Assembly (NCBI RefSeq): GCF_026340255.1
Contig: NZ_JAPEPJ010000002.1
Span: forward strand, 1,116,001-1,180,000
Source of the DNA: Streptomyces sp. NBC_01408
Lineage (GTDB): Bacteria > Actinomycetota > Actinomycetes > Streptomycetales > Streptomycetaceae
Length of the DNA: 64,000 bases
Reading direction: 5' to 3'
The notes below the pieces were generated by a model that was not told the DNA's origin, did not search any database, and was given only the letters and a program-made list of their open reading frames with translations. The position numbers and the translations under genes were made by a program. This document shows positions 35,013 to 43,257 of this stretch, one piece after another (position 1 is the first letter of the stretch; every line of letters starts with the position of its first letter).

Positions 35013-35072
35013 TCAGCCGTTCAGCGCGGGGATGAGGTGCTGGCCGTAGGCCCGAAGAGCTGGGGCGCGGAG
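35013..35072 (-). pseudogene. Possible remnant of a luciferase-like oxidoreductase C-terminus
   Basis: Twenty codons ending in TGA read LRAPALRAYGQHLIPALNG, a pattern like the end of luciferase-like (LLM) flavin oxidoreductases. No further similarity upstream. Very short, so chance is possible. Confidence 0.3.
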
Positions 35073-35084
35073 GCCCCGTAGGGA

Positions 35085-37022
35085 TCAGCCGACAGGGGAG
35101 GGGCTCCGGGGGTCGGCCGGGCGGGGGACGAAGACCGGGGAGTCCGACTGGTAGAAGAGGTCGATGTCGGCCTCCTCGCCGCCGACGATCAGGGTGTCCC
35201 AGGCGCCGCTCTCCCGCAGGGTGCGGAGGGTGGCCGGGGCGATCGAGGCGAGGTGGGAACGGAGTTCCCCGTCGCCGGGCAGGCCGGGCATCCGGGGCGC
35301 CAGCCGTTCGCGGATCCCGGCCATCCGGTCCAGCAGCGCGTCCAGGTCGCTCCCGTCCGCGGCACCGGTGCCACCGGCAGCGGCACCTGCACCGGCAGCC
35401 GCACCCCCGCCGGCCTCCGCACTGCGCGCGATGATGTCCTTGATGGCGCGGGTGACGCCCTGCTCGTCGGTGGTCACCATGGCGTTCCAGGCCCGGCTCT
35501 TGTGCCGGTACTGGAGCATGGACATCGCCGCCTCGTGCCGGATGAAGTCCGCGTCCCGCAGCGGCTTGCCCTGCCATGCGCGGCTGAGCGAGCGGGCCAG
35601 GGAAGTGGCCGAGGCCAGACCGCTGTTGAGGCCGCGGCCCGGCCAGAAGTGGATGGCGTTGGCCGCGTCGCCCAGCAGGAAGCCGTAGGTGCCGGGGGTG
35701 GTCGCGGTCGGCCGGTGCAGCTGTGCGGTGAACCGCGGGCGCTGCACCATGTCCAGCCGGAACGAGGTGATCGCGGACAGGTCCTCCTCGGCCACCCCGA
35801 ACAGGCTGAGCCCCTGCCGGATCTCCTTCCACAGCGGGGAACCGCGCAGCAGGGCGGGCAGGAAGAGGGTGCCGTGGGTGGGGCAGCGGAACTCGTTGTC
35901 CTCCTCCTGCCGGCTCATCAGGCAGGGGCGGGCGGCGATGCACTCCTCGAAGACGTGGCGGACCGGGTCGATGCCGATGACGCTCTTGGTCTCCTCCCGG
36001 GTGAGCCGCATGTTCAGGAAGCCCTCGCCGCGCAGCGAGTTGAGCAGGAACCGGTTCTGCGACACGGTGAGCAGCACGCTCATCGGGTCCGGCAGCTTCG
36101 ACTTGACGCGCAGTCCCAGCACGATGTCCTGGAGGTGCTCGCCGTCGAGGGAGTAGATCGAGGCGTCGGCCGCGCCGAAGCGGTCGGCGTAGTGCTCCCG
36201 GGTGCGGGAGCGGCCGCCCTCGGCGACCACCAGGACGTGTTCCTGGGTGATCCGGTTCTGCTCCTCCGCCACGTCGAAACGCTTGGGAACCAGGCGGATT
36301 GATGGCTTCCGGTTGGCCAGGTCCAGCAGCCGGTCCTCGATGTGGGCGATCCGGATGTTGCGGGGCGGGCGGCCGTCGACCGAGTCCGGACCGACGGGCC
36401 ACATCTCGGAGTAGGCGCCGCCATCGTCGAAGAGGGCGGCGAGCACCTCCTCGGGCAGGGCGAGGTACTGCCGGCTCTGGACGGTCACCACCTGCTGGCG
36501 GCGGAAGTTCCCCTGGGTCTCGTCCTTCCAGACGACCGAGGAGCCCTTCCTGGTCCAGCGCCCGTCGTAGAGGGTGATGGCGGTCCGCCCGGGCAGCATC
36601 TCGTCGAGCGCCAGGGCGAAGGCGAGGCCCACCGGGCCGCCGCCGGTGATGGTGACCCGCAGCGTGCCGGGGTCCGCGGCGCTCGGCCGGGGCACGTCCA
36701 GGAGGGACAGGTCGATGACCGTCTCCATGGCGTCCTGGGCCTCGTAGAGGAACGTTTCATCGCCGATCCGGATGCAGTCGTTCGGACGCAGTGCATGCCG
36801 CGTGACGCGCTGATCGTTGACGAAGGTGCCGTTCCGGCTGTCCCGGTCGTAGAGGACGAAGCCGGCGTCCTCCGTGAGGATCTCGGCGTGCAGCCGGGAG
36901 GAACTGGGGCTGACGATCACGACGGTGTTGTCGCTCTTGCGCCCGAAGCTGACGGGCTCGCCGTCCAGGACCACGCTCTGCCCGGTGAAGGGACCCGTGC
37001 TTCCAACGATGACCGAAGCCAC
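35085..37022 (-). CDS. FHA domain fused to an FAD-dependent monooxygenase-like protein
   Basis: 645 residues. Residues 5-95 are a forkhead-associated phosphothreonine-binding domain: FGRKSDN (Arg29), SSSRLHAEI (Ser42, Arg43, His45), SRNGTFVND (Asn64). From about 120 an FAD-binding monooxygenase-like fold follows: VTITGGGPVGLAFALAL for the dinucleotide site and GFLLGDAANAIHFWPGRGLNSGL for the ribityl/pyrophosphate site, as in aromatic hydroxylases. The C-terminal 150 residues include an Ala/Gly linker. GTG 37022 with AAGGAG six bases upstream is the start. Divergent from a Ser/Thr kinase by 172 bp, suggesting that the kinase product or another phosphoprotein docks on the FHA domain. I do not recognise a characterised homologue. 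Confidence 0.85.
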   Translation of the reverse strand: MASVIVGSTGPFTGQSVVLDGEPVSFGRKSDNTVVIVSPSSSRLHAEILTEDAGFVLYDRDSRNGTFVNDQRVTRHALRPNDCIRIGDETFLYEAQDAMETVIDLSLLDVPRPSAADPGTLRVTITGGGPVGLAFALALDEMLPGRTAITLYDGRWTRKGSSVVWKDETQGNFRRQQVVTVQSRQYLALPEEVLAALFDDGGAYSEMWPVGPDSVDGRPPRNIRIAHIEDRLLDLANRKPSIRLVPKRFDVAEEQNRITQEHVLVVAEGGRSRTREHYADRFGAADASIYSLDGEHLQDIVLGLRVKSKLPDPMSVLLTVSQNRFLLNSLRGEGFLNMRLTREETKSVIGIDPVRHVFEECIAARPCLMSRQEEDNEFRCPTHGTLFLPALLRGSPLWKEIRQGLSLFGVAEEDLSAITSFRLDMVQRPRFTAQLHRPTATTPGTYGFLLGDAANAIHFWPGRGLNSGLASATSLARSLSRAWQGKPLRDADFIRHEAAMSMLQYRHKSRAWNAMVTTDEQGVTRAIKDIIARSAEAGGGAAAGAGAAAGGTGAADGSDLDALLDRMAGIRERLAPRMPGLPGDGELRSHLASIAPATLRTLRESGAWDTLIVGGEEADIDLFYQSDSPVFVPRPADPRSPSPVG

Positions 37023-37194
37023 TCCACACTCCTTGAAAAAGACGCCTGCTGACTCCTCGTACGACTGCAACACGCCATCGCGAACGTGTTCGGTTCAACC
37101 ATTTTCGAAAATTTCCAGTCACCCCGTTGAACCGGGGATCGCGATCCGTACGTGATGTCGGCGTCGGTAGGCGATCAGAGGGAGACCCGCCCCC

Positions 37195-38796
37195 ATGCAC
37201 AACGAGGAATCCGAGACCGTGACGGAGAGCGCGCTTGCGGCCACCACCGCAGGCACGGCCACGACCGCGGCCACCACCGCAGGCACGGCCACCACCGCGG
37301 CCACGACCGCGGCCGCACCGGGTGCACCGGGTGCACCGGTCGGGGAACGGCTGATCGCCGGCCGCTACCGGCTGCTGTCCCGGCTCGGCGAGGGCGGCAT
37401 GGGCACCGTGTGGCGGGCCCTCGACGAGACGCTGCACCGCGAGGTCGCCGTCAAGGAGGTCCGGGCCCCGGCCCATCTGCGGGCCGGCGACATCGCGCGG
37501 ATGTACAGCAGGCTGGAGCGAGAGGCCTGGGCGGCGGCCCGGATACCCGACCGCAACGTGGTGACGGTCCACGACGTGGCCATGGACGACGACCGGCCCT
37601 GGATCGTCATGGAACTGATCCGCGGGCAGTCGCTGGCCGATCTGCTGCGCGCCGAGGGGCCACTCACCCCGCGCCACGCCGCGCACATCGGCGCGGAGGT
37701 GCTGAGCGCGCTGCGCGCCGCACATGCCGTCGGGGTGGAGCACCGCGACGTGAAGCCGGCGAACGTGCTGCTCGCCGAGGACGGGCGGGTGGTGCTCAGC
37801 GACTTCGGCATCGCGATGGTCGAGGGCAGCACCGCGCTGACCATGACCGGCGAGGTGGTCGGCTCCCCCGAGTACCTGCCGCCGGAGCGGGCGCTGGGCC
37901 GCCCCTCGGGCCCCGAGTCGGACCTGTGGTCCCTCGGCGTGATGCTGTACGCAGCCGTGGAGGGGATCTCCCCGTTCCGGCAGGACACCGCGCTGAGCAC
38001 CCTGCGGGCCGTCGTGGACGAGGAACCGCCGGTGCCGACCCGGGCCGGCCCGCTCGCCCCGGTCATCGCCGGGCTGCTCCGCAAGGCGCCGGCCGAGCGG
38101 ACACCGGCCGCCGAAGCCGCCGAAGCCCTGCGGGGCATCGCCCACGAACCGGACGCCACCACGACCGCCGCCCGCGTCCTGTCGGCTCCCGCAGAACCCG
38201 CCACGGCAGCGGCCCCCGTCCCCACGGCGACACCGGTCCCCACGCCGGCACCGGCCCCCACGGCGGCGCCGGCCGCCACCACCGTGGAGCCCGCGCCCGC
38301 CCCGCTCGCGCACGCGTCGCCCGCGCACCGGACTCCCGCGGCCCCGCCCCGCAAGCGCCGTACGGCGGCCTTCGTCGCGGCCGGCGCGGCCGCCTGCGTA
38401 CTGATCGCCGCCGGGCTGGTCCACGCCCTCGACGGCAACGACGAGGACTCCGCCCCCGGTTCGGGCGTACGGATGTCGGTGGCGGGCGCGAACACCACCT
38501 ACACCGGCAGCTGCCCGACCCCCGAGAGTCAGGCCCCGGCGTTCACCGCGACCTTCACCGCGTCCGAGCCGACCCTGATCTCCTACCGCTGGGTGTCCGG
38601 CGACGGCTCGGTGGTGGATCCGCACTGGCGCACCATGTCCATCGGGGGCAAGACCAACCCCACCGGGCACGACACCGTACGGCTGACGACCTATGCGAAG
38701 GCCGGCAACCTGACCACAGGGATGGCCGTGGAACTCCAGAGCCCCACCCGCGCCACCTCCAACCCGGTCCCCTTCTCCATCACCTGCACCGGCTGA
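37195..38796 (+). CDS. Transmembrane Hanks-type Ser/Thr protein kinase
   Basis: 533 residues. A Thr/Ala repeat leader (about 15-45) precedes the kinase domain (about 58-315): glycine loop GEGGMG, Lys87 in VAVKEV, catalytic HRDVKPAN (Asp185), DFG at 203-205 and an activation loop rich in Thr (STALTMTGEVVGSPEYLPPE). Then a Pro/Ala/Thr juxtamembrane linker (about 320-385), one membrane helix (391-411) and a 120-residue extracytoplasmic domain with two Cys that has no PASTA repeats. All catalytic residues are intact. Divergent from the FHA-monooxygenase fusion, a natural phosphorylation or docking partner. Confidence 0.92.
   Translation: MHNEESETVTESALAATTAGTATTAATTAGTATTAATTAAAPGAPGAPVGERLIAGRYRLLSRLGEGGMGTVWRALDETLHREVAVKEVRAPAHLRAGDIARMYSRLEREAWAAARIPDRNVVTVHDVAMDDDRPWIVMELIRGQSLADLLRAEGPLTPRHAAHIGAEVLSALRAAHAVGVEHRDVKPANVLLAEDGRVVLSDFGIAMVEGSTALTMTGEVVGSPEYLPPERALGRPSGPESDLWSLGVMLYAAVEGISPFRQDTALSTLRAVVDEEPPVPTRAGPLAPVIAGLLRKAPAERTPAAEAAEALRGIAHEPDATTTAARVLSAPAEPATAAAPVPTATPVPTPAPAPTAAPAATTVEPAPAPLAHASPAHRTPAAPPRKRRTAAFVAAGAAACVLIAAGLVHALDGNDEDSAPGSGVRMSVAGANTTYTGSCPTPESQAPAFTATFTASEPTLISYRWVSGDGSVVDPHWRTMSIGGKTNPTGHDTVRLTTYAKAGNLTTGMAVELQSPTRATSNPVPFSITCTG
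37237..37308 (+). repeat. 30-bp tandem repeat in the kinase leader
   Basis: Two nearly identical 30-bp units (37237-37266 and 37267-37296) plus a partial third copy to 37308, coding for the (TTAGTATTAA)-type decapeptide. In-frame copy-number change is possible. Confidence 0.75.
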
Positions 38797-38807
38797 CCCC
38801 GGCCCGG

Positions 38808-38833
38808 TTCCGGATCCGGATCCGAATCCGGAA
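38808..38833 (+). terminator. Inverted repeat after the kinase gene
   Basis: TTCCGGAT (38808-38815) and ATCCGGAA (38826-38833), 12 bp after the stop. A short possible terminator. Confidence 0.4.
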
Positions 38834-38837
38834 GCAC

Positions 38838-38861
38838 GTTTACGTCACCCGGAACGGGTAG
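38838..38861 (+). promoter_or_regulatory. SigB-type stress promoter before the CsbD-like gene
   Basis: GTTT at 38838, 14-bp spacer, GGGTAG at 38856, fitting the Streptomyces/Bacillus general-stress sigma consensus (GNNT-N14-16-GGGTAY, last base differs). It lies 42 bp upstream of the GTG start. In Bacillus csbD is itself SigB-dependent. Confidence 0.6.
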
Positions 38862-38903
38862 GCGCGACACAGCAAGCAATGGCGCACGAGAGGAGCCGCA
38901 GCC

Positions 38904-39089
38904 GTGTCGGGTGAAGAGAAGATGCGGGCCAAGAAGGAACAGGCCTCGGGCAAGGTCAAGGAAGCGGCCGGCCGGGCGGTCGGCAACGAGAGCCTCACCG
39001 CGAAAGGCCGCGCTGAGCAGGTCAAGGGAGACGCTCGCGCGGCCAAGGAGAAGATCAAGGACGCGGTGGAGGACGCGAAGGGGGAATAG
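38904..39089 (+). CDS. CsbD-like stress protein
   Basis: 61-residue, highly charged, helical protein (Lys/Glu/Ala rich) of the CsbD family: MRAKKEQASGKVKEAAGRAV then LTAKGRAEQVKGDARAAKEK. Function unknown; family members are abundant general-stress proteins. GTG 38904 with GAGAGGAG about ten bases upstream. Confidence 0.88.
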   Translation: MSGEEKMRAKKEQASGKVKEAAGRAVGNESLTAKGRAEQVKGDARAAKEKIKDAVEDAKGE

Positions 39090-39109
39090 CAGCACTCTTC
39101 GACGTACTC

Positions 39110-39150
39110 AGGCGGGTTCGGACCCCGGCATCCGGTCTCCGAACCCGCCT
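39110..39150. terminator. Hairpin terminator between csbD-like gene and convergent HAD fragment
   Basis: 13-bp perfect stem AGGCGGGTTCGGA (39110-39122) and complement (39138-39150), 15-nt loop, between convergent genes. Confidence 0.75.
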
Positions 39151-39158
39151 TGGGTCCG

Positions 39159-39516
39159 TCACGCTCTGTGTGCCGAGAACGGGCTGTGGTCCAGGTGCTC
39201 CAGCAGGTCCGCCGGGTCGCTGTACACGGCGGCGGGGGCCGCCTCCTCAAGGTCGGCGCGCGGGATCCCTCCGCAGAGCAGGCCCACGCAGGTCACTCCG
39301 GCCTGCTTGGCGGCTTGCATGTCCCACACTGTGTCGCCGACGAACACCGCCCGGTCGGGCGGTACGTGCACCAGCCCGAGGGCGTGCCGGACGGGATCGG
39401 GTGCCGGCTTGCCCGTCTCGACGTCGTCGGAGGTGGCGGCGTCGGTGATGGCCTCGTCCGCGTCGACGGCCCTGCGCAGGGCCTTGAGTTCCCGGTCCTT
39501 GGCCGAGGTGACCAGG
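39159..39516 (-). pseudogene. HAD-family phosphatase lacking its N-terminal half
   Basis: The continuous frame begins LVTSAKDRELKAL, which is HAD motif II (the Thr/Ser in VTS), and continues through the conserved Lys in ETGKPAPDP and the VFVGDTVWDMQAAKQAG motif IV. About 118 residues remain. The nucleophile DxD motif and the cap domain, which should precede it, are missing: instead the stop of the oxidoreductase gene stands immediately upstream. A protein from internal GTG (39371) would lack both essential parts, so it is most likely dead. Confidence 0.8.
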
Positions 39517-39518
39517 CT

Positions 39519-40520
39519 TCAGTTGTTGATCGCCGGGATGATCTGTGTGCCGTAGGCGTCGATGGTGGCCTCCTTCGCGTCGTGCATGTCGTAGACGGCG
39601 AACTGGTCGACGCCGAGGTCGCGCAGGGCCCGCAGCTTCTCGATGTGGGCCTCGGGCGGGCCCAGCAGGCAGAAGCGGTCGACGATCTCGTCGGGGACGA
39701 AGTCGGTGGACGGGTTCCCCGCGCGGCCGTGGTGGCTGTAGTCGTAGCCGTGGCGGGCCTTGATGTACTCGGTGAGCTCGTCCGGGACCATCGAGGAGTG
39801 CTCGCCGTAGCGGGTGACGAGGTCGGCGACGTGGTTGCCGACCATCCCGCCGAACCAGCGGCACTGGTCGCGGGCGTGCGCGAGGTCATCGCCCACGTAC
39901 GCCGGGGCGGCCACGCAGATGGTGATCGCGTCCGGGTCCCGGCCCGCCGCGGTGGCGGCCTCCCGTACTGCCTTGATCATCCACTCGGTGAGGTAGAGGT
40001 CTGCCAGTTGGAGGATGAACCCGTCGGCCTTCTGCCCGGCCAGGGCCAGGGCCTTGGGGCCGTACGCCGCCATCCAGACGGGCAGCTTCCCCTCCCGGAT
40101 CCACGGGATGCGGATCGGATTGCCGTCGACCTGCGCCTCGCGGCCCTCGGCGAGGTCGCGGATGACGTCGATGGCGTCGCCGAGCCGGGCCAGGGTGTTG
40201 GGGGCGCGGCCCGCGACCCGCATCGCGGAGTCACCGCGCCCGATCCCGCACACCGTGCGGTTGCCGTACATGTCGTTGAGGGTCGCGAAGGTGGAGGCGG
40301 TGACCTCCCAGGTGCGGGTGCCCGGGTTGGTGACCATGGGGCCGACGTGCAGTTTCTGTGTGTTGGCCAGGATCTGGCTGTAGATGACGAACGGTTCCTG
40401 CCACAGCACGGCCGAGTCGAAGGTCCAGCCGTAGCGGAAGCCGTTGCGTTCGGCGCGCTTCATGAGGCTGACGACCGCCGAGGCGGGCGGGTCGGTCTGC
40501 AGGACGAGGCCGAAGTCCAT
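39519..40520 (-). CDS. F420-dependent-type luciferase-like oxidoreductase
   Basis: 333-residue LLM-family protein, similar to the Mer/F420-dependent branch: MDFGLVLQTDPPAS, VGPMVTNPGTRTWEVTASTFATL, VCGIGRGDSAMRVAG, and KLPVWMAAYGPKALALAGQKADG. These segments line the deazaflavin/flavin site in this superfamily. AAGGAG stands before ATG 40520. It is the last gene of an operon with dihydropyrimidinase, aminotransferase and ureidopropionase; it may supply or consume dihydropyrimidine by hydride transfer, in place of an NADPH-linked dihydropyrimidine dehydrogenase, which is absent here. That role is inferred from context. Confidence 0.85.
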   Translation of the reverse strand: MDFGLVLQTDPPASAVVSLMKRAERNGFRYGWTFDSAVLWQEPFVIYSQILANTQKLHVGPMVTNPGTRTWEVTASTFATLNDMYGNRTVCGIGRGDSAMRVAGRAPNTLARLGDAIDVIRDLAEGREAQVDGNPIRIPWIREGKLPVWMAAYGPKALALAGQKADGFILQLADLYLTEWMIKAVREAATAAGRDPDAITICVAAPAYVGDDLAHARDQCRWFGGMVGNHVADLVTRYGEHSSMVPDELTEYIKARHGYDYSHHGRAGNPSTDFVPDEIVDRFCLLGPPEAHIEKLRALRDLGVDQFAVYDMHDAKEATIDAYGTQIIPAINN

Positions 40521-40550
40521 GGGGCGGCTCCTTGCTGCTGCGTGCGGGCT

Positions 40551-41951
40551 TTACAGGTACTGGCAGGTGGAGCGGGGGACGAAGACCCCGTGGCCGGCCC
40601 GGCCGATGTACTCGCGCCGGTCGATGACGAGTTCGCCGCGCGAGAGCACGGTGTCGACGCGTCCGGTGATCCGCTTGCCCTCGTACGCCGAGTAGTCCAC
40701 GTTCATGTGGTGCGTCTCGGCGGAGATGACCTGCTCGGCGTGCGGATCGTAGAGGACGATGTCGGCGTCGGAGCCCGGCGCGATCGTGCCCTTCTGGGGA
40801 TAGAGGCCGAACATCCGGGCCGGGCTCGCGCAGGCGATCTCGATCCAGCGGCGGCGGCTGATGTGCCCGTCCAGGACGGCCTGATGGAGGAGGTCCATCC
40901 GGTTCTCCACCCCCGGCAGCCCGTTCGGGATCTTCGAGAAGTCCCCGCGGCCCAGCTCCTTCTGACCACGGAAACAGAACGGGCAGTGATCGGTGGAGAC
41001 CACCTGGAGGTCGTTGGTCCGCAGGCCCCGCCACAGCGCCGCTTGATGCTCGCGGGGACGCAACGGCGTGGAGCAGACGTACTTGGCGCCCTGGAAGTCG
41101 GGCTCCTCCAGGTTGTCCGTGGACAGGAACAGGTACTGCGGACAGGTCTCCCCGAAGACCGGCAGCCCCTTGTCCCGGGCCGCGGCCAGCTCGGCCACCG
41201 CCTCCTCCGCCGAGACGTGGACCACGTAGAGCGGGGAGCCGGCGACCCGCGCGAGCTGGATGGCCCGGTGGGTGGCCTCGGCCTCCAGCAGCACCTTGCG
41301 GACCTCGCCGTGGTGGCGCGGGTCGGTCTCCCCGCGCGCCAGGGCCTGTTCGACGAGGACGTCGATCGCGATGCCGTTCTCGGCGTGCATCATGATCAGC
41401 CCGCCGTTGCCGGAGGACCGCTGCATGGCGCGCAGGATCTGCCCGTCGTCGCTGTAGAAGACGCCGGGGTAGGCCATGAACAGCTTGAAGGAGGTGACCC
41501 CTTCGCCGATGAGGAGGTCCATCTCCTTCAGGGTGCCCTCGTTCACGTCCGAGAGGATCATGTGGAAGGCGTAGTCGACGGAGCAGTTGCCGTCGGCCTT
41601 GTCGTACCAGGTGTCGAGCCCCTCGCGCAGGGCCTGGCCCACGCTCTGCACCGCGAAGTCGACGATGGTGGTGGTGCCGCCCCAGGCGGCGGCCCGGGTC
41701 CCCGTTTCGAAGGTGTCCGACGCGGCGGTGCCGCCGAAGGGGAGTTCCATGTGGGTGTGCGCGTCGACGCCGCCCGGGATCACGTACTTCCCGCTCGCGT
41801 CGATCGTACGGTCGGCGGTCCAGGACTCGGCGGCGGCCGAGCCGTGTGCGGCGAGCGCCGCCACGCGGCCGTCCTCGATCAGGACGTCGGCGTGCAGTTC
41901 GTCGGCGGCGGTCACGACCAGCCCGCCGCTGACCAGGGTGCGGATGCTCAT
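40551..41951 (-). CDS. hydA: Dihydropyrimidinase (hydantoinase)
   Basis: Opens the dihydrouracil/dihydrothymine ring to N-carbamoyl-beta-amino acid. 466 residues, normal. Zinc ligands in GGVDAHTHMELPFGG (His65, His67), carbamylated Lys156 in GVTSFKLFMAYPG, and further His in the HAENG and HVSAEEAV segments, with the Asp in ASPARMFG...GSDADIVLYD. ATG 41951, ten bp after the class III aminotransferase stop. Confidence 0.92.
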   Translation of the reverse strand: MSIRTLVSGGLVVTAADELHADVLIEDGRVAALAAHGSAAAESWTADRTIDASGKYVIPGGVDAHTHMELPFGGTAASDTFETGTRAAAWGGTTTIVDFAVQSVGQALREGLDTWYDKADGNCSVDYAFHMILSDVNEGTLKEMDLLIGEGVTSFKLFMAYPGVFYSDDGQILRAMQRSSGNGGLIMMHAENGIAIDVLVEQALARGETDPRHHGEVRKVLLEAEATHRAIQLARVAGSPLYVVHVSAEEAVAELAAARDKGLPVFGETCPQYLFLSTDNLEEPDFQGAKYVCSTPLRPREHQAALWRGLRTNDLQVVSTDHCPFCFRGQKELGRGDFSKIPNGLPGVENRMDLLHQAVLDGHISRRRWIEIACASPARMFGLYPQKGTIAPGSDADIVLYDPHAEQVISAETHHMNVDYSAYEGKRITGRVDTVLSRGELVIDRREYIGRAGHGVFVPRSTCQYL

Positions 41952-41961
41952 GGGAGTCCCC

Positions 41962-43257
41962 CTACGGGATGCTGCGGAGCGCCTGTTCGAGGATCTCGGC
42001 GCCTTCTTCCGCCTCGGCGACGGTGAGGGAGAGCGGCGGCGCGATGCGCAGCACGCTGGTGTTGTACCCGCCGCCCTTGCCGAGCAGCAGACCGCCGGCG
42101 CGGGCGGCCTCCAGGACGGCGGCGGCCGCGTCCGGGTCGGCCTGGTCGGTGCCGGGCCGGGTCAGTTCCAGGCCGGCCATCAGGCCCCGGCCGCGGACCT
42201 CCCGTACGGCGGGCACGTGGGCGGCGATCGCGCGCAGCCGCTCCAGCAGCAGCCCGCCGACGCGCCGGGCGTTGCCCTGGAGGTCGTGCTCCAGCAGGTA
42301 CGAGAGGTTCGCGATCCCGGCCGCCATGGTGACCGGGGAGCCGCCGAAGGTGGAGATGGAGTTCGCGTCCAGGCAGTTCATCACCTCGGCGCGGGCCACG
42401 ACCCCGCCGATCGACATGCCGTTGCCGATGCCCTTGGCGAAGGTGAGGATGTCCGGCGGGCCGTTCTGGGCGTGTGCCTGCCAGCCCCAGAAGTGCTCGC
42501 CGGTTCGGCCCCAGCCGGTCTGCACCTCGTCGCTGATCCAGAGGATGCCGTGCCGGTCGAGCACCTCGCGGAAGGCCCCGTAGAGCCCGTCGGGCGGGGA
42601 GGTGAAGCCGCCGACGCCCTGGATCGGCTCGGCGATCAGCGCGGCCACTCCCCCGCGCGCCTGGCCGAGTACGTCCTCCAGATCGGCGACGGCCGCCGCG
42701 GTGAACTCGGCGTCGGGCAGGGCGGCGAAGGGGCCGCGGGTGCGCACGGCACCGTGGACGTAGTACGTCTGGAGCGGCGAGAGGCTCGTCGGGGACCAGC
42801 CGCGGTTGCCGGTGACCGACACGGTGGAGAAGGACCGGCCGTGGTAGCTGTTGCGCATCGCGAGGATCTGGTTGGAGCGGCGGTACGTCGTCGCGAGCAG
42901 CAGGGCGGCGTCGTTGGCCTCGGTGCCGGAGGTCGTGAAGAAGACCCGGGCGTCGGGGATGCCGGACAGCGCCGCGACCCGTTCGGCCAGCTCGATCATC
43001 GGTCGGTTGAGGTAGAGGGTGGAGGAGTGGATGATCCGCCCGGCCTGTTCGGAGACGGCCTTGGTGACCTCGGGCAGGGCGTGGGCGGTCATCGTGGTGA
43101 GGATGCCGCCGAAGAAGTCGAGGTAGCGGTTGCCGTCGGCGTCCCAGACGTGGCGGCCCTCGCCGTGGGTGAGTTCGAGGGGGTGGCGGTAGTAGAGCGC
43201 GAGCCAGTCCGGCATGACGCTGATGTGGCGGCTGTGCAGGGGGATCGGGTTGGTCAC
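41962..43257 (-). CDS. Class III (omega) aminotransferase, probable beta-alanine aminotransferase
   Basis: 431-residue PLP enzyme. Class III signature LWISDEVQTGWGRTGEHFW, PLP lysine in ILTFAKGIGNG and STSGTEANDAALLLA. In an operon with dihydropyrimidinase and ureidopropionase it most likely moves the amino group of beta-alanine or beta-aminoisobutyrate to a 2-oxo acid, making malonate semialdehyde. GTG 43257 in a GTGA overlap with the ureidopropionase stop. Other AGXT2-like substrates are possible. Confidence 0.88.
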   Translation of the reverse strand: MTNPIPLHSRHISVMPDWLALYYRHPLELTHGEGRHVWDADGNRYLDFFGGILTTMTAHALPEVTKAVSEQAGRIIHSSTLYLNRPMIELAERVAALSGIPDARVFFTTSGTEANDAALLLATTYRRSNQILAMRNSYHGRSFSTVSVTGNRGWSPTSLSPLQTYYVHGAVRTRGPFAALPDAEFTAAAVADLEDVLGQARGGVAALIAEPIQGVGGFTSPPDGLYGAFREVLDRHGILWISDEVQTGWGRTGEHFWGWQAHAQNGPPDILTFAKGIGNGMSIGGVVARAEVMNCLDANSISTFGGSPVTMAAGIANLSYLLEHDLQGNARRVGGLLLERLRAIAAHVPAVREVRGRGLMAGLELTRPGTDQADPDAAAAVLEAARAGGLLLGKGGGYNTSVLRIAPPLSLTVAEAEEGAEILEQALRSIP

